From assembly GCA_905221605.1 (NCBI GenBank), contig CAJNDS010000170.1, positions 32,501-96,500 of the forward strand: a DNA stretch of 64,000 nucleotides, given 5' to 3'. Position 1 is the first letter of the stretch. Each line of letters begins with the position of its first letter. The notes under the pieces are model-generated. The model was not told where the DNA came from and made no database searches. It saw only the letters and a list, made by a program, of their open reading frames with translations. Source of the DNA: Symbiodinium natans (Eukaryota; Sar; Dinophyceae; Suessiales; Symbiodiniaceae). Shown here in pieces: positions 23,029 to 32,925 of this stretch. Made by a program: the position numbers and the translations under genes.

Positions 23029-24243
23029 CTATTCGTCGGTTGGACACATCACCCGTTCATCTTCATCATGTTACTGTTTGCCAAAAAGGAAAAGGAAAAA
23101 GGCGGGAAAGGGCACTCATCACATACTTGAAGTGCCACCTCATAGCGCTCCTCTGCCTGAGCTCAGTGCTTAAAACCTGCTCAATTGAGACTTGTATGAG
23201 GATTCATCGGGCACTCGACGATGAGGGCATTCACAAGCTTTGTGAATGCCGCTGACATGCTTGCCTCATTTGCAAGTGTTCTGCCGAGTGGAGGTCGATC
23301 GAGAAGTGATCCGCTCGCTTGGCCTCCTGATCATCGCCAGCCGCTTGCAAAGCCAGCTGATCCTGCTTAGGCCCAGGGCAATGCCAATGCACATGCGTTT
23401 CAGCATCAAGCCAAGCCCATCATGTTGAGCGCCCACTCCTCTGGGTCAAGCCTTGCAAATTCCTCCTCCGTGTACCCGATGCCTGTGAGATGCTGCAATG
23501 GGCAGGGGCTCGTAGTCATTACAGCCGCTGGAGGTGCCTTCCGAGTCCTCAAGTTCCACAGGCTCCTCCCAGGCGGTCAACCCTAGGCCGTGGGCCTGCA
23601 AATGAAGAGATGAGTCAACTTTGAAAGCCTCAGGCCTCAGGTTCGCGAACGGTCTTGGCTTCGGGTGCGTCGTATCTCACCTTGCAACGCGAATGAGGAT
23701 TTCCGGGGGCTCCCTGGGCATGATATCACGGAGAGATACTGAGCATCACACCTGCAGGCAGGATGGGAGGCTTCCAGCATCCTTGCCCTGCACAGTTGCT
23801 CGACTGTTGCACTGTTGCTCGAGCGGGCATCGGAGTGCTTCGCTTTGTGCAAGGTTTGCGCAGGGAGGTTGCTTAGCGCAAGCTGACCGGACTTTCCTCG
23901 AGCTTGCCATCTCGCTGGCAAAGCGCTGAAAAAGCTTCACAAGTTTCGGTCCACAAGCTGCTGCAGTTTTGTTTGCTGGTGACTGGCTTCGGAACTTGCC
24001 GCGATAAAAAACAGCCAGCGCCTTAATGCATTTTGTGCCTGTGAGGCTCTACCCTCTAAACCCGCCGCCTCGGATCGAGCATCTGCCCACCGTATCGCGC
24101 GCAATGTGTGCCAACGCTCCTGCTGGGCACTGCTGCAGTATCCTCTTCAAGAATTTCATTGAGAATGCTTTGAGAAAGGGCCTGAACCCACCGGTGTAGT
24201 GCTGGAAATCGTCGGCTTTGCTCCTCGCTGCCAGGAGTGCTGC

Positions 24244-24936
24244 TCATGTGCCTTGTGCCTTCTTCGCACAAGGCCATCCGCAATGCTCAACTTCAAATGC
24301 TGCTGCGAGAATGAACTCCAGATACCTTGCCTTGGCGAACCGGAGCATGGGCCACGAAGGCCAGCGCTGACCGCGACATTCCAAACAGGCCAAGGTAGCC
24401 AACAAAGGCGCCTTCCAAGTCTGCAACAACTTGCGCCCTTCAGAGGCATGTGCCACCACCTGCCTCGGAACAGCGTACTCGAGGCAGTGCACGCTCATGC
24501 TGTGCGAGGTACTGCACCACCTGTTGCATCAAGCCGTCCCTGCCCTGCACGCCTTGAACTGACAATTCCAGGAAAACGGAGTGCAACTGCGAAACCATCT
24601 GAAGTACGAACTGCAAAGTATAGCTTCATTGCATTTATGATAGATAGTACCGGTCTCAAAGGTTGACAAGGTCGCTGAGTTGCATGAACCCACATGGCCC
24701 TCGAAGGGCAAGTGCGTGCCTCCATGGACATTGGGTACCTGCCAGCCAGATGCATGTCCGAGTGCAAAGTTGACGGCAAGCACGGAGTCAGGATGTGCCT
24801 TGGAAGCGTGCTGAACACGTTGTGATGGCTGAGCTCCTGCAGCGTCCAAGCAGAACTTGCCCCGAGTCAAACAAGCCATTGCAATGCAAAGGGCCCCGAC
24901 TCCATCACTCCACTTGAAAGATGCATTCACAATCAC
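24244..24936 (-). CDS. Coding-like run in more than one frame
   Basis: From 24936 leftward, one frame reads NASFKWSDGVGALCIAMACL and continues through AHPDSVLAVNFALGHASGWQ to FETGTIYHKC. Near 24560 the protein-like reading is GVQGRDGLMQQVVQYLAQHE in another frame. From about 24498 it is VVAHASEGRKLLQTWKAPLL to FAKARYLEFILAAAFEVEH. Introns may separate these parts but no join could be phased. The alternation may also reflect one-base frameshifts. Confidence 0.4.
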
Positions 24937-25365
24937 CTGAAGTGCCGCAAGTCAGCTAGGCCCTAGGCCCGTCTTGCAGCTTCTGCAACTGTACTTGTCG
25001 TATGTCTTCTAACAGGGAGTGAAATCTGTGCTTTACGTTCTTGTTTCCAAAGCCAAGGGTAAGTGTTCACAAGGAACTGAAGGCTGAAGAATGCTGAAGA
25101 CTTCACATGAGTTGCGCATCATTGAGTTCCTCTTCTACGATGCGCTTGCCGAAATCACAAGGTGCCTGTTTCCACAGAAGGCTTATGCGTTTAGCGACCA
25201 CTTCCTGGTGTACTGCTTGTGCACACCTGCTCGGTGGTGGAGGGTGGGTTTATAGGATTTTTTGGGACAGAGCAATTGGCCATTTCACGTTTTGAGGATC
25301 TGGCTTCAACGATATCGATGCTCGTGATCTCTGACAGCGCCAAAGCCTTCCAAAAAATGGAAAGG

Positions 25366-25596
25366 TTAAGAAGACAGGGTCGTCCTGAATGGGCGTATGG
25401 GCACAAGCACTTGGCCTGGCGATGGCCACCCAGTTCGAACAGCAGCCTTGCCACGATGCCCTTGGGCCTCACGCTGCCAGACAGCCACAGCAGTACTTTT
25501 GCCAAGGCTGTCAAAGTCAACGAGGGTTTCACGAAAAGTCATATGGACGTGTTTGGGGGTCTGGCGGCTCCGCGAGGACATCAAACAGCTTGGTCA
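25366..25596 (-). CDS. Coding-like run with one homopolymer frameshift
   Basis: The frame VTKLFDVLAEPPDPQTRPYD changes at a run of four identical bases (25534-25537) to RETLVDFDSLGKSTAVAVWQ, which continues to a TAA at 25366. One base fewer in the run restores a single frame. Three long plus-strand frames overlap it. The minus reading is preferred for strand consistency and composition. Confidence 0.38.
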
Positions 25597-25861
25597 CCCC
25601 AGCCGCCTGCCATCAGCTGTCTTTATGTCGTGCAACGCTGCTACAGACAGTGTCCGCACACGTATTCTCAAAACGGATAGCAGGTGTAGAAGCAACACGT
25701 ATCATTGCTGTAAGTCTCAGCAAGCGCAGAAACACTTTGCCTCGTCCATAGTCTCCTCGTTCATCTCGACTGCGGTATCTGCTGAAGCGCTTTCAAACCT
25801 GCAAAGACAGGCGAGGCACAACAGAGCTGCGATCGACATCCGGCCAGCTTGGCATCCGGCG

Positions 25862-26017
25862 TCACCGTGACTGCTTCACGTCGTCGCGCTGCCTCAAGCC
25901 AAAGACGAGCATACCAGGCAGAGAAAAGGGATAGGATTTGAGGCGCTCGACAAGGCCAATGGCCTCCACCGGAGCCTTCTTGACCTTCCGTGGGCCAGCA
26001 TCCTGCTCAACATGTAC
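25862..26017 (-). CDS. Candidate exon, unknown protein
   Basis: Reads VHVEQDAGPRKVKKAPVEAI, then GLVERLKSYPFSLPGMLVFG and LRQRDDVKQSR with TGA. A GTGACG donor also overlaps the stop, so it may be internal. Basic start and hydrophobic middle. No family recognised. Confidence 0.45.
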   Translation of the reverse strand, partial: VHVEQDAGPRKVKKAPVEAIGLVERLKSYPFSLPGMLVFGLRQRDDVKQSR

Positions 26018-26225
26018 TCACAACGCTTCCTGCGATGCCATGGAAAATGCCGACATCAGCCGTGCTTCCACTGCTACCACAGCCCTTGCCCAGCCGCAAT
26101 AACCCATGTGACAAGTTAAGGTTCATCAGCCGTTCATCAAGCTCCTGCGAGGCTGAGTGCATGAGATCAGCTACTCTTGCCAAGTAATCCAGAAAGCGAA
26201 GGAGGTACCTGCTGCAGTTCAACAA
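26007..26225 (-). CDS. Open frame, possible exon
   Basis: Reads YLLRFLDYLARVADLMHSAS, then QELDERLMNLNLSHGLLRLG. Its end (ending GSVVSTC) overlaps the beginning of the candidate at 25862-26017 in another frame. One of the two readings may be a shadow, or an intron with the donor GTGAGTACATG separates them. Confidence 0.33.
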   Translation of the reverse strand: MLNCSRYLLRFLDYLARVADLMHSASQELDERLMNLNLSHGLLRLGKGCGSSGSTADVGIFHGIAGSVVSTC

Positions 26226-27673
26226 TCAGGGAACAATGAGGGAAGCACAATGCTGTTGCATCCACTGAGCTGACATCTCCCTTGTGCCTTGAGGAACCTA
26301 ACCCTTCCGAGATCTGAACAGCATCCTCGCCTTAGGATAAAGGGGCAGGTGGCGATCGAACCCGTTCAGCTCTCCCTGCATGGGGGTATGGGACACTCCC
26401 AACTTGCTTCCAGGTTCGACAGTAGTCCAATCCCTCCGCACGTTCTCTGAACCTCCCCACCCTGCAGCATATGGCTGTGGCTCAAAACACGGGTGCGTCA
26501 CTGTGCCCCACCTCTGTTACAGACGTAAGCTGGTCTTTGGACTTGTCGGGGAGGGGGGCTGTCGCAACAAGAACGGCTTTGTTACAACCCCTGTCTCGCA
26601 AAAGGGGCCTGCAACATCCTGCAACATGTCTTTTTTTAGTTGCCGCGGCTCTAGGGTGCCCTTTGAATTCTGTGGACGGACTTGCTTGGAGCTGTGGGGC
26701 ATCACGGCAGCGACAGAACAACCTGGAGATCTTCAGAGTAACGATACAGAAAGACAAATGTGACAAGGACCTTGACCACCCGATTGCAAACCATGAGCAG
26801 ACTTCAGTTTAAAGTGAAAGCGAAACGAAAGCTCATCTGAATCTGTGGCGGCTACGGTCACCGGCATCAGTCCCACCCACCTGGCATGCTTGCAGCCCTC
26901 GTCTACAGCTTCACGTATGCAAGCATCTTCGTTCAGAAGAATCACACGGGGTTACTCTTTCTCCGGCAGTTGTTCATTCATGCTGCGTTCAGCATAGTAA
27001 GGCGGTGCTAACCTGCAAGAGGATGTGACACGAATCCCTTCATGTCTGAACTCCTTCAACGCCAAAGCCTCATGTAAACTAATCTAAGGAGGTCTCGTGC
27101 TCTCTCGGGCCACACAATGTCTTCCTGGGTCCGTTGCTACTTCATCACGTCTAATTCTGAAAAACGGACGATTGGAATGATGCACCCCAACTGTTCCAAC
27201 TGCAGTAATTTCATTGTTGCCTGCACATTGGCATGGCCCGGGTTAATCACAGAAAACATAGCAAAACATAGCAATGATGGGCCTTCGAGCTGTCCTCCTC
27301 CTCGTGGTTGAGAGATGTGATGGCCGTCGACAGAAAGTCCACCTCGACGTCTAAAGCTGCTCTGCTTCAGAAAGCCGATTAAATAGATTTGTACAGGGCA
27401 ACACTCGGGATCCGAAAGTTTCTGAATCGGGAAATCTCTGAATCACGCTAAGTAGTTGCTGGATCGCGCTAGTTTAGCTTTTTGAGGAAGCGAGCATTGA
27501 GATTCTGAATCAGCAAATAACTTTTTCGGAGTTGGGTGTTGTGGGTTTCCTCCTTGTCAAGTTGTGGGTGTGCATCTTCGTTGTTGCATCGGGCATGATG
27601 TTTGGAGACGTGTCCGCGCGGCGATGGGAAGGCAGTAGCAAGGCGAATACCATGCAGCATCAAGCAGACTCAC

Positions 27674-27944
27674 CCTTTGCCCTGGTTCGTAGTGCACGGA
27701 GTAAGCCTTCTTCATCCGGTTTCCCATTAAAATTCTGAGCAGCTAAACATTCATCACTTAATCGCTTAAACGGACTGCTTGCATCAGTCTTCCCTGTAGT
27801 ATCGCATCCTTTCGTGGCATCGGACGTCTTTTTCTTCTTCATTGGTAAATGCGAGGAAGTCTGCTCGGTGGATTGGCAGCACCCGGCAGAATGTCCTTGT
27901 TGTCCAGGCACCGCAAGCATCTTGCCGCACATGTGACAGCTCAT
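27674..27944 (-). CDS. Possible first exon with a small Cys/His cluster
   Basis: Starts at an ATG and runs 90 codons to a strong donor (GCAAAGG followed by GTGAGTCTG). The start reads MSCHMCGKMLAVPGQQGHSA and then GCC, giving a CxxC...H...C arrangement that could bind zinc. Then come a basic run (MKKKKTSDATK) and KRLSDECLAAQNFNGKPDEE. The ATG, open frame and donor make a first exon plausible. No close family; the zinc reading is inference. Confidence 0.5.
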
Positions 27945-28986
27945 TGTGGATTAGAAGCTAAGTGTGGCACGCAAGAAGCATGCAGTTGTGGGGGAGTGTT
28001 GCCACCACGGTATCTTAAAAGACATGACCTGGCATCGATGGCGAGGAAACTCGGTGACATTGCCCGGGGCATTGTGCCATGGGAAAAGCGAAGAGATTGG
28101 CCCCTGATGCCTGCCAGACTTGATGTCGTGTTGAGACCGACAGAGTTTCACGATTCTCCCGCCTTGGCAAGTTGGGCGGAACGCTGTCAAAACATGCCAC
28201 ATGCCTAACTCATCGCAATACATACTTTAGGGCATCTCCCGTAAAGTGGCTGTGTACGCCCGATTCTGGATCCAATCGAGCAGCCCATGAAGCCATAAAT
28301 TGCCCTCACTTGTAGCACCGCTGTCACGAACGCACCCGAGGGGTCACGCTGCGGATGCCCAAGGCGTAAGAAGTGCTCCACGGCCTTTTGACAAGAATCG
28401 AACTGCTACTTGCTCATTGCCAGCTGCCATCAGGAAACGACATTTCCGAGTGCAATTTTCGCAGCTGCCTCTATGTCGGCTTCTCGAGGCTTTGTCAAGG
28501 CTTGCACCTCTGCCTTAGTCTTGCCATGGCACATGCAATCACGTAGTACGAATTCGGCGAATGGGATCCGGCTAGGGAATCTTTAATCTGCTCTGAACAT
28601 TACCACACAGAAGTTGGGCAGGAAGCCGAAGCAAGCTCACTCAGCAGAGACAGAGAGTGGCCTTGGAGAGATAGTTGCCATAGTCGGGGCTGCCTGGATC
28701 GGAGATGCGCTGCAGAGCAGCCTGCAGCTGGTCAGTGTGCTGCCTGAGTGCAGGCAGAAAGCATACTATGCCTCAGCTCAAGTGATGGCCCCCTGGGCCT
28801 CACCTGGGCCTCACCTGGGCCTCACCATGCTTCCTTCCCTGCCCCTTGCTGAAAAATTCCAAGCTGCCGCACCGCGCATTGCAGGATCACATGCTCCTGC
28901 CCCACAAACTGATGAACTGATGCTTTCTATTTAAATGTAAGATGACATGTGTGAGAGGTTGCAGCAAAACCCTCAGACGTTCCTCC

Positions 28987-29220
28987 TCATGGACTTCCTC
29001 CTGTCAGGGCCAGCAGTTTGTCGGCCATGCATAGTACAATTGTGAGAGCAAAGTGGGTCCTCCGTCCATTCAGTCGCTTGTGCTCGTTGCCGAAGACTTT
29101 GCAGCACCGTGCTCTGTGGCAAGGCACCGCCTGAAAGATCGGCCCGATGTCGAGCATCTTGAAAACGCTCACTGAGGCGCCAAGGGGCACGCCAGCAAGG
29201 GAAGTGATGCCAGTAAGACA
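28987..29220 (-). CDS. Candidate exon, unknown protein
   Basis: Reads PLGASVSVFKMLDIGPIFQA, then CCKVFGNEHKRLNGRRTHFA and LTIVLCMADKLLALTG. The acceptor is not certain. An alternative frame just upstream (MEVVLLASLPLLACPLAPQ) looks like a signal peptide but ends in a stop, so I do not call it. Confidence 0.4.
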   Translation of the reverse strand, partial: CLTGITSLAGVPLGASVSVFKMLDIGPIFQAVPCHRARCCKVFGNEHKRLNGRRTHFALTIVLCMADKLLALTGGSP

Positions 29221-29689
29221 ACTTCCATGGCAACGGCCGCTGGCCGATCAAAGGACAACCATGTGAAACTGCAACATGAGCAAGTCAGATGATTCGGCTA
29301 CTGTAAGCTACAGTATTCTACTGTGTGTTCGTTCTTTACCTCTGCATCCTCTTCCTCCTGCAACTGCTGCTGCTAATTTGTGCTGTGACTCCGGGAGCAG
29401 TAGCATGCAATAGCCGGCCGAATTGGACTCATGTTCTTTAACAGTTCTTTAACTCACACTGCAAGGCTGGGCTTCCTGCGAGGGTTCTTTGCGAGGCTGA
29501 TGTTTGTCCTCGAACCCATGCATGTGCATATGCACCCACAAGCACACGCACGGTCACGCGCGCGCGCTCGCTCGCCGGCGAGCCAGCAAACACCGACACA
29601 TCACTTGCTTTCTCGGACATGGACATGCTTGTCAGTGGACATCGCATCGCAAGTTAAGTTTACATATCCCTGGCTGTAGGCCCTGGCGC

Positions 29690-29872
29690 CCTCCCTGCAA
29701 TTGGTTTCGACTTCTGCCGTCCTTTCTTGACCAAGTCCACACTTTCCACCAGAGACAAGATCGCATGGCGTTGAGTGTGCAAGCGATTCAGGTGTGACCT
29801 GACTGGTGGACAGTATTGAGAATTAGTTCTGTCCAGCATGTTCATGTCATGAAAATCATAAAAAAAGACCAT
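29690..29872 (-). CDS. Candidate exon, unknown protein
   Basis: Reads FYDFHDMNMLDRTNSQYCPP, then RSHLNRLHTQRHAILSLVES and VDLVKKGRQKSKPIAG. Good mixed composition in a single frame. Exon ends not resolved. No family recognised. Confidence 0.43.
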
Positions 29873-30039
29873 GAACGTAAGGTTCTGGCTTTAGCAGCGC
29901 CGGCTCTGATGGTAGAGTCTCAATGCCCAGGATGATGGAAGCCAAGGAGGCTCGGTCTGACGAAAAGCACAAGCTTAACAAAGCACAAGTCATCCGGTGT
30001 CAGCGTCGCCTCGAAGCTCCGGCCGCACTTCTATCAGGA

Positions 30040-30205
30040 CTAAGAGCCTTTCCACCTCTGCACTGCCGCTGCTCCAAACGCATTCTTTGCGCTTCTCTGT
30101 AGGGCTTCTGCCCATGTCTGGAAGAAGCTTCGCATGGCGTCCGCCACGACAGGTTCAACGCCCGAGCCAACCTCCTGCTCACGAAGCTTGGTGCTATTGG
30201 GGCTC
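30040..30205 (-). CDS. Candidate exon, unknown protein
   Basis: Reads LREQEVGSGVEPVVADAMRS, then FFQTWAEALQRSAKNAFGAA and VQRWKGS with a stop. A GT donor (AGAG then GTGGAAAGG) overlaps the end. Upstream lies a pyrimidine-rich (CT)n tract on this strand (30231-30265), which would suit an intron end. Confidence 0.43.
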
Positions 30206-30226
30206 GCAGGGCAATAGGACAACATA

Positions 30227-30230
<4 letters not shown>

Positions 30231-30265
<35 letters not shown>
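30231..30265. repeat. (AG)n microsatellite
   Basis: About 17 AG units; CT on the gene strand. Confidence 0.95.
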
Positions 30266-30272
<7 letters not shown>

Positions 30273-30767
30273 ACTCATGCAACTTTCATGGCAGCTGATG
30301 CAGCCACTTGGACATGGCGCATGCTCGAATCCAGGCTCCTCGGCAGCAAGCCAAGGTGTTGCCTCACATCTCGTCATGGCACAACAGCATGTCAGAATTC
30401 GGATTTCGCAACAAGCACAAACGCAGTTGATCGGTTCAGGCGCATGTGACCTGCTTCAACAGGAAAGTGCTCATCTGGCTGAAAGGAGCTGCCGACACCT
30501 GTGCGCAGCCCGAACTTGCGAGGTTACATGACCTGTTTCATGACACACTTCACGACCCCTTTCGCTAGGCGTTGCATACCAAGGCTCTGCAAGATCCACG
30601 AGGACATAGAACGCTAACAGCGGCCGAGACAGCAAGCCCAGCCTGAGTTGTGCCTACACTCTCCGCACCTCTCCGAGTTTCCCAACTTGTCGCCAAATCT
30701 GCACTGCGAAGACTAGCCATTTTCGCGCGACGCCGTATGGCTTGACAAAATGGGCCCGTGCGTAGGG

Positions 30768-30833
30768 GACATCAAGACTCGCCATACACAAACATGCCAA
30801 ACACACTGTACGCGGTTTTATATGAACCGGCAT
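30768..30833. repeat. Diverged direct repeat, copy 1
   Basis: Shares acaaacatgcc, then ac.cactgtac, and ccgg.cata with 31547-31610, about 55 bp aligned with several mismatches and small gaps. The two copies flank the coding-like block 30885-31464. Confidence 0.6.
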
Positions 30834-30884
30834 ACTTCACATCCGTGTCTCTTACAGCGCCAACGTGTGCTTAACTCATCTCAT

Positions 30885-31464
30885 TCAACCTCTGGGTTTT
30901 GCTTTCGACGTTGGATCTGTTTTGCATTGTCGATGGCCGCGATGTCCAGCATGTTGGGCTCCAACGCTTGCACCGATTTGTTGGGTTCGACGATTTTGGT
31001 CAGTGGAAGCTGCCATAACAGTTATGTCAATCCATCGGATGACATCTGAAAGTTGATCTTCACTCAGGCGATCGTCCTCGTAGCATTGATCTTCAAGCAT
31101 TCTCGCATCTTCTTTTCCAGGGATTTGTCCCAAGGACGCTATCTCGACGCTTAATCTTTTGTCCGGACGCTTGCTGCATTCCGGGTTCTGAAGCGTCTCC
31201 GCCAAGTCTATGAATCCGAACATGTCCGTCACTGTGGCCCTCATGGAGTCTCCATTCTCGGACCCAGCCTGAAGAGTGTAACCTCCCGCTTGTATGGACC
31301 TGCAAACCCTTTGCGCCAAATTGCTCGACCAACGCCTTGGTCACCCTTCCACAGGTCCTCAACAGATAAGAATACCATCCGCTCCTTGAGCCCTGCGGCC
31401 CACTATAGATGCCACATTGTTGATGAGCATATCTTCTCTTCGTTCGCACGCGACGCATCTGCAA
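30885..31464 (-). CDS. Coding-like block in two frames, unknown protein
   Basis: From 31464 leftward the frame reads KRRYAHQQCGIYSGPQGSRS, then GWYSYLLRTCGRVTKALVEQ and FGAKGLQ. Near 31294 the good frame becomes GGYTLQAGSENGDSMRATVT, then DMFGFIDLAETLQNPECSKR, followed by RMLEDQCYEDDRLSEDQLSD and VIRWIDITVM. A one-base change at the switch joins them. Diverged direct repeats lie on both sides. I do not recognise the family. Confidence 0.47.
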
Positions 31465-31546
31465 TCAAGGTTGCTAGGTTTGGTCCAGTCCAAGACCCCT
31501 GACCTTAACACGAGTCCACGTTCATAGGTCCCCTGCATGAGGGAGG

Positions 31547-31610
31547 TCAAAATTCGCACTGTACAAACATGCCAGACGCACTGTACACGCTGTTTACCGG
31601 GCATAACTCA
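31547..31610. repeat. Diverged direct repeat, copy 2
   Basis: Second copy of the repeat at 30768-30833, same orientation, about 780 bp away. Confidence 0.6.
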
Positions 31611-32261
31611 CACGAGATCTGCCCATGGCCCGCTAACAGCTGAATGCAGACCGAGGCAGCGGCACCTGCTGAGATTCCGAACCTTGTCATGCAGAGGCCT
31701 AGACCCTAGGGACACATAACCCTGAAAAGTCTTGGCTCTATTCAATCTCTTGATTGGAAGACCTTAATCGACAAGATTCCGTTTACCCAGCGTGATGCTC
31801 TGGGTGCTTCGGGGCTTAGGGCCTCTAGGCCCCAGGATGCTTCTGTTTTGGGAGTGTTTCAGGTCAGCCTCAGCAACTCCAGCCTTGAGCGGGAATTGTC
31901 CCAGCCAACCTCTCCAAGCAAGCCTCTGCGCACATCTCACAATGGAACACTTCAAGCATGGCTCCACGCCGACTCCATGCGACCAACTTTCAACAGCGCA
32001 CAGAGCCGCTTGGGCTGCCCTTGGCAGCCAAACCAAGTCTGGAATCCGCAACCTTCGTGAAATCTCGCCGCCTCCAAGTCCTCTTCCAGCTGCTGGTCTA
32101 GTCGCGAGAAGTCACTGGCAACCTGAACTGCCCAGGCCAGCGTTCCATAATTCGATAAAGCTGGCAAGCGATGACATTGTTAGCCGCCGCCCTCCACAAC
32201 CCACTCCCCCACCCTCCGTCCTTTTCAGCTTTCGACTCGGAGTCCTCCTGGAGTTCAGTGC

Positions 32262-32483
32262 TCAGTGCCGCACATCATTCTCTCGATTCAACTTCGATTC
32301 ATCTCGATTCTGCGGCGCCTTCGCAGCTGGACTCTCCAGAAGTTGCCGCAACTCCTGCACCCGCACCCCCAACAGCCTCTTGACAGCCTGGCCTCGGCAA
32401 CTCGGCAACTTGCAATTGCGGCAAACGGCCCGAAGGCAAGCATTGCGCAGTGAACAGCTGCCTTGAACTGTTCTCCAATCCGC
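32262..32483 (-). CDS. Candidate exon, unknown protein
   Basis: Reads ADWRTVQGSCSLRNACLRAV, then CRNCKLPSCRGQAVKRLLGV and RVQELRQLLESPAAKAPQNR before TGA. Contains a CxxC and several more cysteines, followed by a helical part. A long plus-strand frame (31792-32466) overlaps and is judged a shadow. Confidence 0.4.
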   Translation of the reverse strand, partial: ADWRTVQGSCSLRNACLRAVCRNCKLPSCRGQAVKRLLGVRVQELRQLLESPAAKAPQNRDESKLNRENDVRH

Positions 32484-32616
32484 ACGGCCATTTCAACGCA
32501 ACCTCCTGCACACGTACATGTCCGCATGGGAACCACGGATGTGCAGAAAAGAAGAGACCTGCCTTGCAAAGTTGGGAAGTGCTTCAGCAGCTGCCAGCCT
32601 TGATGTAAAAAACAAT

Positions 32617-32925
32617 TCAAAGCTCTAAGATCGAATGATCCCAGTAAGCCATCATAGGCACCTCTTCCATCCTCTTCCCCACCTCTGGCATGACATGCTG
32701 AGCTTGTGGCTCAAGTCGTAGTCGTTCCTGGTATGGCTCCGTGGCTCCGTTATGCTCCAGTTGTGCACGTGTGTCCAGTTTGGAGCATGTGCGCGCATGG
32801 CATAGTAATGCATAGTAGCAATACCACCGAGTCTCATCTTCAAGGAGCGCTGCAGCAGCGTGGCTGGACCTGCATGCTAGCTCCACCCCAATACAACAAA
32901 CTATCAAAGCTTTGTGGTATTCCAT
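32617..32925 (-). CDS. Candidate terminal exon, unknown protein
   Basis: Reads SHAAAALLEDETRWYCYYAL, then LCHARTCSKLDTRAQLEHNG and GKRMEEVPMMAYWDHSILEL with a stop. Charged and varied over about 80 residues. The acceptor is not certain. No domain recognised. Confidence 0.45.
   Translation of the reverse strand: MEYHKALIVCCIGVELACRSSHAAAALLEDETRWYCYYALLCHARTCSKLDTRAQLEHNGATEPYQERLRLEPQAQHVMPEVGKRMEEVPMMAYWDHSILEL

Noticed and set aside
25219-25870. Three long plus-strand open frames
   Set aside because: All three frames are open, which reflects low stop density; the minus strand gives a coherent reading with one homopolymer slip.
28796-28830. Short tandem repeat (cacctgggcct) considered as CRISPR-like
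   Set aside because: Adjacent copies without spacers and a eukaryotic context; an ordinary tandem repeat.
31792-32466. 224-codon plus-strand open frame
   Set aside because: Biased to Ser, Pro, Arg and Leu with no domain; better protein-like frames with stops and helices lie on the minus strand at the same place.
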